Assembly: GCA_964017045.1 (NCBI GenBank)
Contig: OZ024794.1
Coordinates: 8,126,099 to 8,190,098, forward strand
Source: Omphiscola glabra
Lineage: Eukaryota; Mollusca; Gastropoda; Lymnaeidae
Direction: 5' to 3'
DNA: 64,000 nt
Shown here: piece by piece, positions 23,193-34,147 of the stretch
Layout of the letters: the number at the start of each line of letters is the position of its first letter
Position numbering within the stretch: the stretch's first letter is position 1
Program-made: the position numbers and the translations under genes
Notes under the pieces: generated by a model
Told to the model about the DNA's origin: nothing
What the model saw: the letters and a program-made list of their open reading frames with translations, nothing else
The model's database searches: none

Positions 23193-24397
23193 GTTGTACC
23201 CACATTCTCACACTGGGTGTGTTGTACCCACATTCTCACCGTGGGTGTTTTGTACCCACTTTCTCGCCGTGGGTGTGTTGTACCCACATTCTAACCGTTG
23301 GCGTGTTGTACCGACATTCTCACCGTTGGTGTGTAGTACCCACATTCTCGCCGTGGGTGTGTTGTACCCACATTCTAGCCGTGGGTGTGTTGTACCCACA
23401 TTCTCACCGTTGGTGTGTTGTACCCACATTCTCACTGTGGGTGTGTTGTACCCACATTTTCACCTTTGGTGTGTTGTACCCACATTCTCACCGTGGGTGT
23501 GTTGTACCCACATTCTCGCCGTTGGTGTGTTGTACCCACATTCTCGCCGTTGGTGTGTTGTAACAACATTCTCGCCGTTGGTGTGTTGTACCGACATTCT
23601 CACCGTTGGTGTGTAGGCCCCACATTCTCGCCGTGGGTGTGTTGTACCCACATTCTCACCGTTGGTGTGTAGTACCCACATTCTCACCGTTGGTGTGTTG
23701 TACCCACATTCTCATCGTTTGTGTGTTGTACCCACATTCTCACCGCGGGTGTGTTGTACCCACATTCTCGCCGAGGGTGTGTTGTACCCACATTCTCGCC
23801 GTTGGTGTGTTGTACCCACATTCTCACCGTTGGTGTGTTGTACCGACATTCTCACCGTTGGTGTGTAGTACCCCCATTCTCACCGTTTGTGTGTTGTACC
23901 CACATTCTCACCGTTGGTGTGTTGTACCCACATTCTCGCCGTGGGTGTGTTGTACCCACATTCTCGCCGTGGGTGTGTTGTACCCACATTCTCGCCGTGG
24001 GTGTGTTGTACCGACATTCTCACCGTTGGTGTGTAGTACCCACATTCTCACCGTTGGTGTGTTGTACCCACATTCTCACCGTTGGTGTGTTGTACCCACA
24101 TTCTCACCGTGGGTGTGTTGTACCCACATTCTCGCCGTGGGTGTGTTGTACCCACATTCTCACCGTAGGTGTGCTGTACCCACATTCTCACCGTGGGTGT
24201 GCTGTACCCACATTCTCACCGTGGGTGTGCTGTACCCACATTCTCACTGTAGGTGTGCTGTACCCACATTCTCACCGTGGGTGTGCTGTACCCACATTCT
24301 CACCGTGGGTGTGTTGTACCCACATTCTCACCGTAGGTGTGCTGTACCCACATTCTCACCGTGGGTGTGCTGTACCCACATTCTCGCCGTGGGTGTA
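23193..24397. repeat. 28-bp minisatellite, 43 copies
   Basis: The unit is ttgtacccacattctcaccg followed by ttggtgtg. The length of 1205 bp divided by 28 gives 43 copies. Variable sites are c/t, cac/cgc, ttgg/tggg and, in the right-hand third, gctgtaccc for gttgtaccc. The unit lacks stop codons in every forward frame, so frames of up to 329 codons appear. They are repeat artefacts. Confidence 0.97.
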
Positions 24398-25022
24398 GAG
24401 AAGAGACAGCACGTCCAAACCTTCGAACACCTTGAACATACCTGCACACATCTGCACCTCCCCCGTCCACCCGTCTATTCCGCTACCTTTGAATTCCCAG
24501 CTTTGATTAAGAAAGCACCTGTTCCGCTGCCTTCGTTATTTTTCACCAAATGCGTTAAGCATATCTCATTACTAGCACTGTTTAGACACGCCTGAAGTCC
24601 CCTTTCCTCCTCTGTTGTCATAATAACGTCTTGGCTACTACTGGCTGGCTTTGAAGAGCCTAACCACGATGTTTTACCACAATGGCTTTCATCATCAGTC
24701 GTTAGGCGGTGGGCGTAAATATTTTCTAGGCTACGCTCGTCTCAGGCTTCAATTCAGTGAATTCAATATCTATAACCTGCATCGAATTAACACATCAACG
24801 GAATCTTCAAACAAGACAAGCACACTTCAGGCCAATGTAGGTCAATGCCATATGTGTGTCTATCGTTTCTTTCAGGCATTTTTCGATAGAGTCATCCAGA
24901 AATAACCCAACTACCGAATTGAAGTGAACAATGAACATCCAACGCTCAATGCTATTTCTTCATTCATGCATCAGTGATCATTTTTTTAATCTATTCTTTT
25001 CTAACCGACATTTACATTCGTC
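24398..25022. other. Unique sequence
   Basis: An 84-codon open frame at 24651-24905 (+) has no recognisable domain and is not claimed as a gene. Confidence 0.35.
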
Positions 25023-25335
25023 TTAGCTAATCTCTTTGTCTGCGAGTTGCCTTGGCTAATCTCTTTGTCTTTTAGTTATCTTGGCTAATCGCATTATCTG
25101 TGAGTTGTCTTAGCCAATCTCTTTGTCTGTGCGTTGCCTTGGCTAATCTCTTTGTCTTTTATTTGACTTAACTAATCTCTTTATTTGTGAGTTGTCTTAG
25201 CTAATATCTTTGTCTGTGAGTTTTCTTAGCTAATCTCTTTGTCTGTGACGTCTATGAGCTAATCTCTTTGTCTGTGACGTCTCTGGGCTAATCTCTTTGT
25301 CTGTGACGTCTCTGGGCTAATATCTCTGACTGTGA
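25023..25335. repeat. 29-bp minisatellite, about 11 copies
   Basis: The core gctaatctctttgtctgtga is followed by variable gttgtctta, ttgccttg or cgtctctgg. Confidence 0.92.
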
Positions 25336-25934
25336 CTGTTCTTTTGCATAATTTCTGGTCATCATGTTTTATGTCTTAAAATCCTCCATGAATTTCTTTA
25401 TTATATTAAAATATTCAAAATATTATTAACAATCGCTTTCATTTCTCTCTAAGCCTCTCTCATCTTTCACCTTCTCTGTTGTCTCATGGTAGACAAATCT
25501 GAGCTCAGGTTAGTTGCATTTTGTCGGACACTGCCCTATTGAATACTAACAGTGTCAGGTTCTGAGCAGTAGGTACAGAAATCTAAGAATACAGACACTC
25601 TTCTCAGTTTAAAGTGGCATTCCAGAAGGGATGGTATATATGAAGAGTGGAGACAACTTGAGTTTTAATGTGTACATGCCAGTGTAGAATATTTGTTTTG
25701 ACTCCAAAAATGATTAAAATTTTCATTTTTTTACTCAACTATTGATATACTGATTCTCAATTTCCCTGTATTTCTTTTCCATTTTTCCTATATTTTTTGA
25801 AGCTCTAATATACTTTTGTCCGTTAAGATTCTAGACCTTATTTTCCACAGTAACAATATATATATATATTCTTCCTGTTATCTTGGTTTTGAAATATTCT
25901 ACTTCTGGCAACAACAATGTCGATCACTTAAGTT
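25336..25934. other. AT-rich unique sequence
   Basis: It has a short (TA)n near 25857-25868. No gene is seen. Confidence 0.4.
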
Positions 25935-25951
25935 TTTTTATTTGTCCTGTT

Positions 25952-25981
25952 CGCCGAGGAAGGCTCTTAGTCGAAACGTTC
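25952..25981 (+). ncRNA. Hairpin motif resembling hammerhead/Penelope core, copy 1
   Basis: gccgaggaaggctcttag followed by tcgaaacgttc has the layout GA-N-GAA, a 3-bp stem (GGC/GTC, one wobble), and GAAACGTTC. A shared tail, cctgtcttttgattcaagc, follows at about 25994-26012. It is paralogous to the motifs at 32488 and 53053. The core departs from the canonical CUGANGA. Confidence 0.35.
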
Positions 25982-26320
25982 ACATCTTTTTGTCCTGTCT
26001 TTTGATTCAAGCGTCACCTTACCCAGTTCTACTGTTTCATTCACACAGCTTCAACGCCTTCCTTCATCTGTCATCATTGATATACCGACCCTTGGTCACA
26101 TCTCGATCTACACTTAGTTGTAGACACACTTCTCTAAGCAAGTGAGAAATTTTTCATGTTGATGACACACTATTTAGAGATATATTATTATATATACCAT
26201 GTCACGTGACACACTAAGTGGGTTTGACAAGTAGACCGGGGATTAAGCTAACCCTCTTTAGGGCATACGGGTACAAATATTAGGTCTAATAAAGCTATAT
26301 ATGATGTCACAACGAATGTT

Positions 26321-26544
26321 CAATTTATAGTGGATGCAATTTATAGTGGATGCAATTTATAGTGGATGCAATTTATAGTGGATGCAATTTATAGTGGATG
26401 CAATTTATAGTGGATGCAATTTATATGGATGCAGTTTATAGTGGATGCAATTTAAAGTGGATGCAATTTATAGTGGATGCAATTTATAGTGGATGCAATT
26501 TATAGTGGATGCAATTTATAGTGGATGCAATTTATAGTGGATGA
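26321..26544. repeat. 16-bp minisatellite, 14 copies
   Basis: The unit caatttatagtggatg is nearly perfect, with one shortened and two substituted copies, which suggests a young array. Confidence 0.96.
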
Positions 26545-26589
26545 CACGCAGTTCTGACTAAACAACCCTTAAAAACAAAGTCTCTTTTG

Positions 26590-26925
26590 GTGTGCATTTT
26601 TTATGGTTTTATTCTATGTTAATTTTCTCATGTCCCACCCACTTTTACACTGAGATTTAGTTCACCAACTATTTCAGAAAAACAAAAGAAAATATCAGGC
26701 ATCAAAAATTAGTTTCTAAAGAACCTCATTTAGCTCATTTTATTCCGTTAAATCAATGTCATCATATTTGCTCCATCTAGCCCTGGATAAAAGGTGTTGA
26801 GGTTGGGGGTTTGGGTTGGAATGAATTTGTTGTCATTGGCATCGAGTCTACGTGCCAAGTTTCAGATCGATAAGTTGACGGGAAGTGGGTCGATTAGCCG
26901 TCCAAAGATATGGCCACCCAGCCAG
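26590..26925 (-). mobile_element. Dispersed repeat family D, copy 2
   Basis: Reverse-oriented. It shares ccacccacttttacac, caccaactatttcag, gtgccaagtttcag and gttgacgggaagt with the copy at 41330-41620, and matches the reverse complement of the 55215 and 58780 copies. It carries a single caccaactatttcag, the motif that is amplified at 55490. Confidence 0.7.
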
Positions 26926-27524
26926 AAACACAGGGACAAAAGCGAAGCTCGTACAATTGAAAATGATAACGTGTATTCTTCGCGCATCATTCAAAGACTC
27001 CAATCATTTGTCACTTCCGGTAATTCTTCTTCTTCAGGAAGTGAAAAGTTCATCGCTCAGTTAAAAGAGATTAACTCCCCATCCAATCTGAGTTTTGTAT
27101 TCTAGCATTTTGGTAAATAAGGATGAACTTTCTGTTGGAGAATGGTCAAATGTCAGCAATGAGTAATCCACTGTCACATTTATTTTAAGCTTGCACTCAG
27201 ATCGTCTGCAATACTTTTTCAAATAGTCTTCTTTCCACCTTCCATATCGGAATCACTTTTCTGTCTCTGAATCCTAAAACCAAAATAATTTGATATACCC
27301 CAGGTAATTTATCCTCGTATCGGCACAGAGCTGTTCATTCTCTTCAAAAGCTCAAATGTGTCACCAAAGATTTTCCAATTTTGTGCAACAAATTATTTTT
27401 TGAATTAGATCACAAAATGTATGTGCTTTATTTCCTTTAAAATTGTAAACATCAAATCACTCAATTTGTCAAAACGGCAGGCACCCGAATTTTATGTATG
27501 GTACCTACTCTTTAGATTTAGCAT
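26926..27524. other. Unique sequence
   Basis: An open frame at 26794-27105 (+) overlaps family D at its start and has a Ser-rich end. It is not supported as a gene. Confidence 0.3.
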
Positions 27525-27689
27525 CAGTTCACACGATCAAATTTTCCTTCAAGCATTTGATGCCATTCCTGTATGAAGCCTTGTCACAACTTTCAAATTA
27601 CTATTTGATCAAATTCCCCAAAAAAGAAACCACGCACAAAATAGTGCGCTCATACAATAATTTGACGCGAAATTTGATCGTAAGAACTG
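27525..27689. mobile_element. Foldback MITE family F, copy 1
   Basis: The left end cagttcacacgatcaaattt and the reverse complement of the right end, cagttcttacgatcaaattt, form 20-bp inverted termini with two mismatches. The interior has further imperfect inverted segments built on aaatttgatc. No target duplication is clear. It shares ends with 37687-37802. Confidence 0.6.
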
Positions 27690-27807
27690 ACGCCTCCACT
27701 CCATTTCTTTAAAAAAAATTTTTAAAGAATACTTTTTATAACAGAAATATAATTGACCATACGCACCACTCTGTCCATAACTTTTCATCATTAATTTCCG
27801 ATGGTTT

Positions 27808-28161
27808 TTGCGCATGAATTTCGGTATGGCGTATTTCGCGTGGTTCAACAAAAACCTGCAGGGCGACACACTACCGCGTCACGACACAGTTTTGGAAAGC
27901 ACTGCGCCATATGATGATGTGGCGCCAACACGGGGTGATCCACTCCCACCACAGCCTAGATTAAAGATCAAGTGTAACACCGCACCGAGCCACGTACATC
28001 CACAAACAAAACCCTTGTCCCACCTGGACATCGAAGACATCCATAATTCATTGCTGGCCCACATCCCAAACCTATCGCTTTCAGGCCGCCCAGCTTTCAC
28101 GAGGCCGATTGCTACATTGGAGATTCCTCTCCGGCGCCACAGGACACGCGATATAGACTAA
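27808..28161 (+). CDS. Hypothetical protein or terminal exon, 117 codons
   Basis: This is the best non-repetitive open frame in the window. It is Pro- and His-rich, with stretches such as STAPYDDVAPTRGDPLPPQP and LSHLDIEDIHNSLLAH, and ends in basic PLRRHRTRDID before a stop. No signal peptide, membrane segment or known domain is visible. The first ATG is at 27808, but ctgcag|g near 27859-27862 could serve as a splice acceptor, which would make this a last exon starting at GDTLPRHD. The antisense strand is also open over 27879-28100, which lowers confidence. No polyadenylation signal is evident nearby. The function is unknown. Confidence 0.35.
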   Translation: MRMNFGMAYFAWFNKNLQGDTLPRHDTVLESTAPYDDVAPTRGDPLPPQPRLKIKCNTAPSHVHPQTKPLSHLDIEDIHNSLLAHIPNLSLSGRPAFTRPIATLEIPLRRHRTRDID

Positions 28162-28165
28162 TTAG

Positions 28166-28245
28166 GGGGCTTAATTAATATTTATATCAATGCCCATCGG
28201 GGGGGCTTAATTAATATGTATACCAACGCCTATGGGACTTCATAA
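28166..28245. repeat. Direct duplication with ggggcttaattaata
   Basis: Two copies of a unit of about 36-40 bp share ggggcttaattaatat and tatnccaatgcc-like ends just downstream of the candidate exon. Confidence 0.7.
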
Positions 28246-28744
28246 ATTTGCACACTGTTGAGTCTGGGTTTATTTTTCATGGGTTTACGGCGGCCAAAGG
28301 TCAATATCATGGGCCGAAAATTTATCGACCTGGGATTAGAGGTTATGTTAGTGTATGTTTTTACAGTTATTACTTCATTAACTAGTGATGAAGGATAAGA
28401 GGTTGAAGTGGGGATATGTTACAGGCAAAGTGGTAAATCCAGATGTTGTTTAACATTTTATCTTCTGGGGGTTGTGAGTCTATCATCATCTAGTTATCTT
28501 TCTGTGTTACATTATTTGTAAAGAGCCTTTAAATCGCCGTGGTGTGAAGAGTTTGTTTTCTTAGAACAGCACAAGTGTTGAATTAATCTATTTATCAACT
28601 AAACAGTAACAGCGTGTGACTTGCATCTGAGTTTTAGTTAGTGGGATCAGCTTGCTCGAATTTGGAGTCTCTATTATTCTTTTCACAGTAATACTAATTG
28701 TGAAAAAATGTCAACTATTTGTGCATTTATAAATCTTTGGGTTG
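28246..28744. other. Unique sequence
   Basis: No feature could be supported. Confidence 0.4.
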
Positions 28745-29030
28745 CTGCCTGGCCGAGTGTTCTAATTACTAAACCAAGTCAATACAAAGCTGGTGGGGTT
28801 CAATCCCAAAGACCTAGTCAAGCATTACCAGCACCCCTGGTGGATGGATCTCTTTAACTTTGGATGGCGAATCACCTAAGAGAAGGAAAATCTGAATTCA
28901 AACCCGGAGACGGAGTCCCGTAGGTGGATAACATTCCATCCATCCATCTCTGTGGCGCTAAATCCCATGTAGGGCTTTGGCCTGTCTAACTGCTTCCTTC
29001 CACTCAGACCTAACTGATGCGGATAACACC
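28745..29030 (+). mobile_element. tRNA-derived SINE
   Basis: A near-match to the pol III A box (tggccgagtgt, 28750-28760) lies 47 bp upstream of a perfect B-box match (ggttcaatccc, 28797-28807), spacing typical of tRNA-Ser/Leu-like heads. The body follows, with a tail ending tctgtggcgctaaatccc...ccttccactcagaccta. Part of that tail is found again at 52552-52635. No intact tRNA cloverleaf is apparent. Confidence 0.55.
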
Positions 29031-30117
29031 GACACAATGGAGCATTCCAACCTCTGCGACGTTACTGATGCCAAGCTGTATCACACATGATGTTCCTTTG
29101 GGTTACCCAGGTGAGGAGAGAGGAGATTTGCTGTCTAGGGAACCAGCTCATACCCCTAAAAGAAAAATACCAGGACTTGTGATTTCGTTATGTGAAGTCT
29201 ATACAATCCTAAAATTGTGACGGAGGGGTGGCAAAGTTTTTTTACAAAAATAATAATAATTGAAAAAAAATCTTTCAAAACACGAATAAACTTAATTAAG
29301 TATTAATTAATTTAGCACTCTGATTAAATTAATATTTACCACCAGACTGAGTCAAGCACAAAGATACCAACCATGAACTTAGTCCGGATGTACTGTCATG
29401 CACTACTTAACATCGAAGAAAAACTCACCATTTCTTTGGTCTGCACTGATGAATATAGTCTTATGATTAGGCTTACTCTCTCTGTGCGTGTGTTTTTATG
29501 GCTGCCGCTGCAGATTCTAAAGCAGATTAAGCCTATTTGCCAAACATAACTTCAAAGTCAGCTCATTCATAAAAATGTTACCATCACATTTTTATGTTCA
29601 ATATGTAGAGTGCGTCCTTTGATACGAGACAATTCATGATTGGCATGCAATGCTTCACCGTCCTGAAAAAAAAAGTTCAGGATTTCAACAACAAATTATG
29701 TTTTTTCTAATTTCTTTTGTGAACATTTTTTAAGATTCTGTAGATTAGAAAAAAAAATTACGGCTATGATATTTGGGAGAAATATGAATTTTGTTTTTGA
29801 AGGCAATAAGGTATTAATATTTTAAAAATTAAAAACAACAAAAACAGAGAAAAACATGCTTTTTAAATGTTGGAATTTTGGTACCTGTCGTTTTGTTGTT
29901 TTCAATAGAATTGTTTAGCCTTGACCTACTAATGTATAATGGCGTCTAACAGTGATATGTAAACACAGGCTAGAAATGTATGAGTTGCAGATGTATCGTT
30001 TCTAGGAATATAACAACACATCAGCTCCGGAGTCGAGGAGCCGGAGTAGTGTTGAACTTTGAATGGACCGTGTCATAGATAAGGGGGAGGGGGAGGGGTC
30101 GGAATGAGGCGTTATGC
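29031..30117. other. AT-rich unique sequence
   Basis: No gene is seen. A small ggagccggag-type palindrome lies near 30027-30046. Confidence 0.4.
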
Positions 30118-30257
30118 CAAGGGCGGCATTTTTCTACCTCATATTTTGGGCGGCATTTTCGGCCATCTGTAGTTGTTGTATTTTTTCATGGAATTGAGCA
30201 GGAAAAAGGTTGGCCAACCCCGGGCGACAATAGATCCTAGTTACGCCACTGCCAGTG
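30118..30257 (-). mobile_element. DNA-transposon end remnant
   Basis: It ends cctagttacgccactg, the reverse complement of CAGTGGCGTAACTAGG, a common DNA-transposon terminus also related to the element at 356-716. Two copies of gggcggcatttt lie inside. The opposite end was not found. Confidence 0.35.
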
Positions 30258-30317
30258 GAAAAGTAATTGCATATAGAAAAATTCCTGGTTAGAAGAAATG
30301 ATTCGTTTCCTTAAAGA

Positions 30318-30430
30318 TAAGTGCAGGGTTGAAAGACATAAAAAGGGATTCAAAGACACGTGCAGGGTTCAAAGACATGTAAAGGGTTCAAAGACACCTG
30401 CAGGGTTCGAAGACAAATGCAGGTTAGACA
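30318..30430. repeat. Degenerate 18-20 bp repeat, about 5 copies
   Basis: The core gcagggttcaaagaca recurs with variable spacers. Confidence 0.75.
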
Positions 30431-31167
30431 TACTTAAAGATTGTTAGATAACATTTATTTTGAAAATTAATTTTTCTATAACATTTTGTTTAAAAGTTGT
30501 TAAGTCCTGGTCGCTCCTGAGACATGTCACGGTTTCGTTCTCAACCAGGAGGAAATCTCTTAAACACTAATGAAAAGTTGCATACAGTATTTTGTTAAGC
30601 CAACAAGCAAAGTTGAACTTAGGCCAATCAAGGCTTATGATACCAATAAAAACACACGTTGCCGGTTGAACAATTGTCTTATCAAATGTCTACATCAAAA
30701 CTCATCGGTCTCATAACACCAAATAAAACATTATCGTAAGGACGTTCCCAAACACACATCAATTAAGATCAGAACTGGGTCAGCATAATGCTTGAGCGAT
30801 GCTAAGGTCGGGTCTGGACGCTAACCGATGAGGGACCGGTTCTAAAGGGTTAAAAACACCCACCAAAACTGGACAATGTCCCACACTGAGCTAGCTTAAG
30901 GTTCAAGTGAGCTGCTTCTAGAACTCGGGGTAAATGTTTTAATGGAGTTGCCGGGAACCAGTTTAGCATACTCTTTTGAAATCAAATGCCTATTTTTTTT
31001 AGTTCTACTACATCAGTAGCTTAACGCCAAGTCATGTTCCGGTCGTGAATAGTAGTGACATTTACGAAAGGACTTTAAAAGATATCCTTTTGATAACAAA
31101 AGAACGCAAAACAACAGATAAACTTTGTGTTCCTTGTACATAGAAGTGGAATCAAAGGAGTTTGCGA
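30431..31167. other. Unique sequence
   Basis: No gene or known repeat is recognised. Confidence 0.4.
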
Positions 31168-31403
31168 GATGTCATTCACAGAGATGTCATTCACAGAGAT
31201 GGTATTCACAGAGATGTCATTCGGAGAGATGTCATCACAGAGATGTCAATCACAGAGACGTCATTCACAGAGATGTCATTCACAGAGATGTCATTCACAG
31301 AGATGTCATTCACAGAGATGTCATTCACAGAGATGTCATTCACAGAGATGTCATTCACAGAGATGTCATTCACAGAGATGTCAATCACAGAGATGTCATT
31401 CAG
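31168..31403. repeat. 15-bp minisatellite, about 16 copies
   Basis: The unit is agagatgtcattcac. A run of eight or more perfect units occupies the right two-thirds. Since 15 is a multiple of three, three forward frames (82-124 codons) and one reverse frame stay open. They are artefacts. Confidence 0.96.
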
Positions 31404-32160
31404 GAAATGAATGTATGGAACATTTTGTAATTGCTTCTTACCCATTGGATTGGTCGAAGGGCCCAGATTTAGAGAACAATAAGGGCTTACTTCCAAATTA
31501 GTTCAACGTACCATTAGGAAAAGTACAGAAAACAGACTAAGTTCACCTACATAACTTACAAAAAACATATGTTTTATGTCGTACTTTTGTAACAATTCTG
31601 TCTGGTCAAAACTCATTTCCATAGCCAGGTCTCAGACAGATCTCCCCTATGCCTTGTGTAATCAGCTATGACGCGATATAGCATAAGCCGGGAGAGCTCT
31701 GCAGAGGGAGATAAACCCGAACAAGCGTCGAGTTCCCTCTACCGAGATGCTTGCCATTCGAAGTAATAAATCCTTTTGTTACGTATGTTATATGATCAGT
31801 GATTCTCAAGCCTGCTTTAATAAACAGCTCAAATTCGTGAAGTATGAATACTGAAATGGGAGGCGGGTCTTTTAAAGCAGGAAATAAAAGTGTATGAAAA
31901 AAAAAAGAAATCCTCACAGTATTTACGTGTTTCTTATGGTCGGTCTAGAAATATCAAGGCTGCCGCCATCTTGTTGAAAATGGGTCCACATCCTTCTGTT
32001 TTTTGGATATGATAATAAATGTTTTTTCCGGAAACCTATTTTTGATATCAAAGTAGATTTTTTTGAGGTGAGCAAATGCTAATTTTTTTTATAGTTACAA
32101 AAAAACTACGAGCTATGCTCTGTTTTTTTTTTTTTTTTGGTTTGTGTTTTTTTTTTTTTG
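31404..32160. other. Unique sequence ending in poly-T tracts
   Basis: T17 and T14 tracts at about 32121-32160 directly abut the inverted repeat. No gene is seen. Confidence 0.4.
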
Positions 32161-32307
32161 CAGAGACGTATTACTTACATCAATAATTGTCTCTGATATT
32201 CTATCTCTGAGCCAAATTTAAAGAATTTAATAATTTATTATATTCTTTAAATTTGGCTCAGAGATAGAATATCAGAGACAATTATTGATGTAAGTAATAC
32301 GTCTCTG
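32161..32307. repeat. Perfect 66-bp inverted repeat with 15-nt loop
   Basis: The arms 32161-32226 (cagagacgtattacttacat onward) and 32242-32307 are exact reverse complements by inspection, separated by ttaataatttattat. As RNA this would be a fully paired hairpin. It could be a foldback element, a small-RNA precursor, the product of a template switch, or an assembly artefact. Confidence 0.93.
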
Positions 32308-32487
32308 GCGTAGGGGAGATACGTCTCTCTTATTAATTATATGTGCTTATCTTCGGTTTTTGAACTTCAAATTCTTTTATTCCCGGGAGTTAAGTTTTTA
32401 CAAAACTAAGATTACAATAACCATAGGGACTAACACTTAAGTTTTTGTACTACTTTCTATTTATTGCTTTTTTCCTTTGTCGTGTCT

Positions 32488-32517
32488 GCTGACGAAGGCT
32501 CTTAGCCGAAACGTTCT
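32488..32517 (+). ncRNA. Hairpin motif resembling hammerhead/Penelope core, copy 2
   Basis: ctgacgaaggctcttagc followed by cgaaacgttc gives CUGACGA, an extra A, a GGC/GCC stem and GAAACGUUC. The tail ccctgtctttatgttccaagc follows, then the 25-bp satellite. This is the best-preserved of the three copies. The extra A after CUGACGA and the lack of an obvious stem I make self-cleavage unproven. Confidence 0.4.
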
Positions 32518-32569
32518 TCTTTTATTGCCCTGTCTTTATGTTCCAAGCTTCAACATACATTTTCCACTA

Positions 32570-34147
32570 CTACCATCGCTCAGCTTTACCCCTACTCCCA
32601 TCACACAGCTTTACCACTACTCCCATCACTCAGCTTTACCCATACTCCCATCACTCAGCTTTACCCCTACTCCCATCACTCAGCTTTACCACTACTCCCA
32701 TCACTCAGCTTTACCCCTACTCCCATCACTCAGCTTTACCACTACTCCCATCATTCAGCTTTACCCCTACTCCCATCACTCAGCTTTACCACTACTCCCA
32801 TCACTCAGCTTTACCCCTACTCCCATCATTCAGCTTTACCCCTAATCCCATCACTCAGCTTTACCACTACTCCCATCACTCAGCTTTACCCCTACTCCCA
32901 TCATTCAGCTTTACCACTACTCCCATCACTCAGCTGTACCCCTACTCCCATCACTCAGCTTTACCACTACTCCCATCACTCAGCTTTACCCCTACTCCCA
33001 TCACTCAGCTGTACCACTACTCCCATCACTCAGCTTTACCCCTACTCCCATCACTCAGCTTTACCCCTCCTCCCATCACTCAGCTGTACCACTACTCCCA
33101 TCACTCAGCTTTATCCCTACTCCCATCACTCAGCTTTACCACTACTCCCATCACTCAGCTTTACCCCTATTCCCATCACTCAGCTTTACCCCTACTCCCA
33201 TTACTCAGCTGTACCCCTACTCCCATCACTCAGCTTTACCACTACTCCCATCACTCAGCTTTACCACTACTCCCATCACTCAGCTGTACCTGTACCCTTA
33301 CTCTCATCACTCAGCTTTACCCCTACTCCCATCACTCAGATGTACCCCTACTCCCATCACTCAGCTTTACCACTACTCCCTTCACTCAGCTTTACCACTA
33401 CTCCCATCATTCAGCTTTACCACTAATCCCATCATTCAGCTTTACCACTACTCCCATCACTCAGCTTTACTTCTACTCCCATCACTCAGCTGTACCCCTA
33501 CTCCCATCACTCAGCTATACCCCTACTCCCATCACTTAGCTTTACAACTACTCCCATCACTCAGCTTTACCCCTACTCCCATCACTCAGCTTTACCACTA
33601 CTCCCATCACTCAGCTGTACCCCTACTCCCATCACTCAGCTATACCCCTACTCCCATCACTTGGCTTTACAACTACTCCCATCACTCAGCTGTACCCCTA
33701 CTCCCATCACTTAGCTGTACCCCTACTCCCATCACTCAGCTATACCCCTACTCCCATCACTCAGCTTTACCCCTACTCCCATCACTCAGCTTTACCCCTA
33801 CTCCCATCACTCAGCTGTACCCCTACTCCCATCACTCAGCTTTACCCCTACTCCCATCACTCAGCTTTACCCCTCCTCCCATCACTCAGCTGTACCACTA
33901 CTCCCATCACTCAGCTTTATCCCTACTCCCATCACTCAGCTTTACCCCTACTCCCATCACTCAGCTTTACCCCTACTCCCATCACTCAGCTTTACCCCTA
34001 CTCCCATCACTCAGCTGTACCCCTACTCCCATCACTCAGCTTTACCCCTACTCCCATCACTCAGCTTTACCCCTACTCCCATCATTCAGCTTTACCACTA
34101 CTCCCATCACTCAGCTTTACCCCTACTCCCATCACTCAGCTTTACCT
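32570..34147. repeat. 25-bp satellite, about 63 copies
   Basis: The unit is tcccatcactcagctttacc followed by cctac. In the left half, cccctac and ccactac forms alternate, giving a 50-bp dimer. Rare variants recur at fixed distances: a tgtac/tatac/cttagc trio starts at 33489 and again at 33614 (125 bp), and acccctcctccc recurs at 33063 and 33869 (about 806 bp). The array therefore grew by block duplication. Frames of 122 and 333 codons through it are artefacts. Confidence 0.97.

Noticed and set aside
23193..24397. CRISPR array (regular repeats)
   Set aside because: Units are directly adjacent without unique spacers, and the DNA is eukaryotic. The same applies to all other arrays here.
23606..24595. 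329-codon forward open frame
   Set aside because: It runs through the 28-bp array, which has no stop codon in any forward frame. Parallel frames of similar content exist in the other two registers.
28745..28820. Functional tRNA gene
   Set aside because: It has A- and B-box-like motifs but no convincing acceptor stem or anticodon arm, and is joined to a SINE body.
31125..31501. Overlapping 82-124 codon frames on both strands
   Set aside because: A 15-bp array keeps any stop-free register open. The peptides are simple permutations.
32538..33539. 333-codon forward open frame of YSHHSALPLLPS-type repeats
   Set aside because: It is generated by the 25-bp satellite. Two forward registers are open and there is no non-repeat coding sequence.
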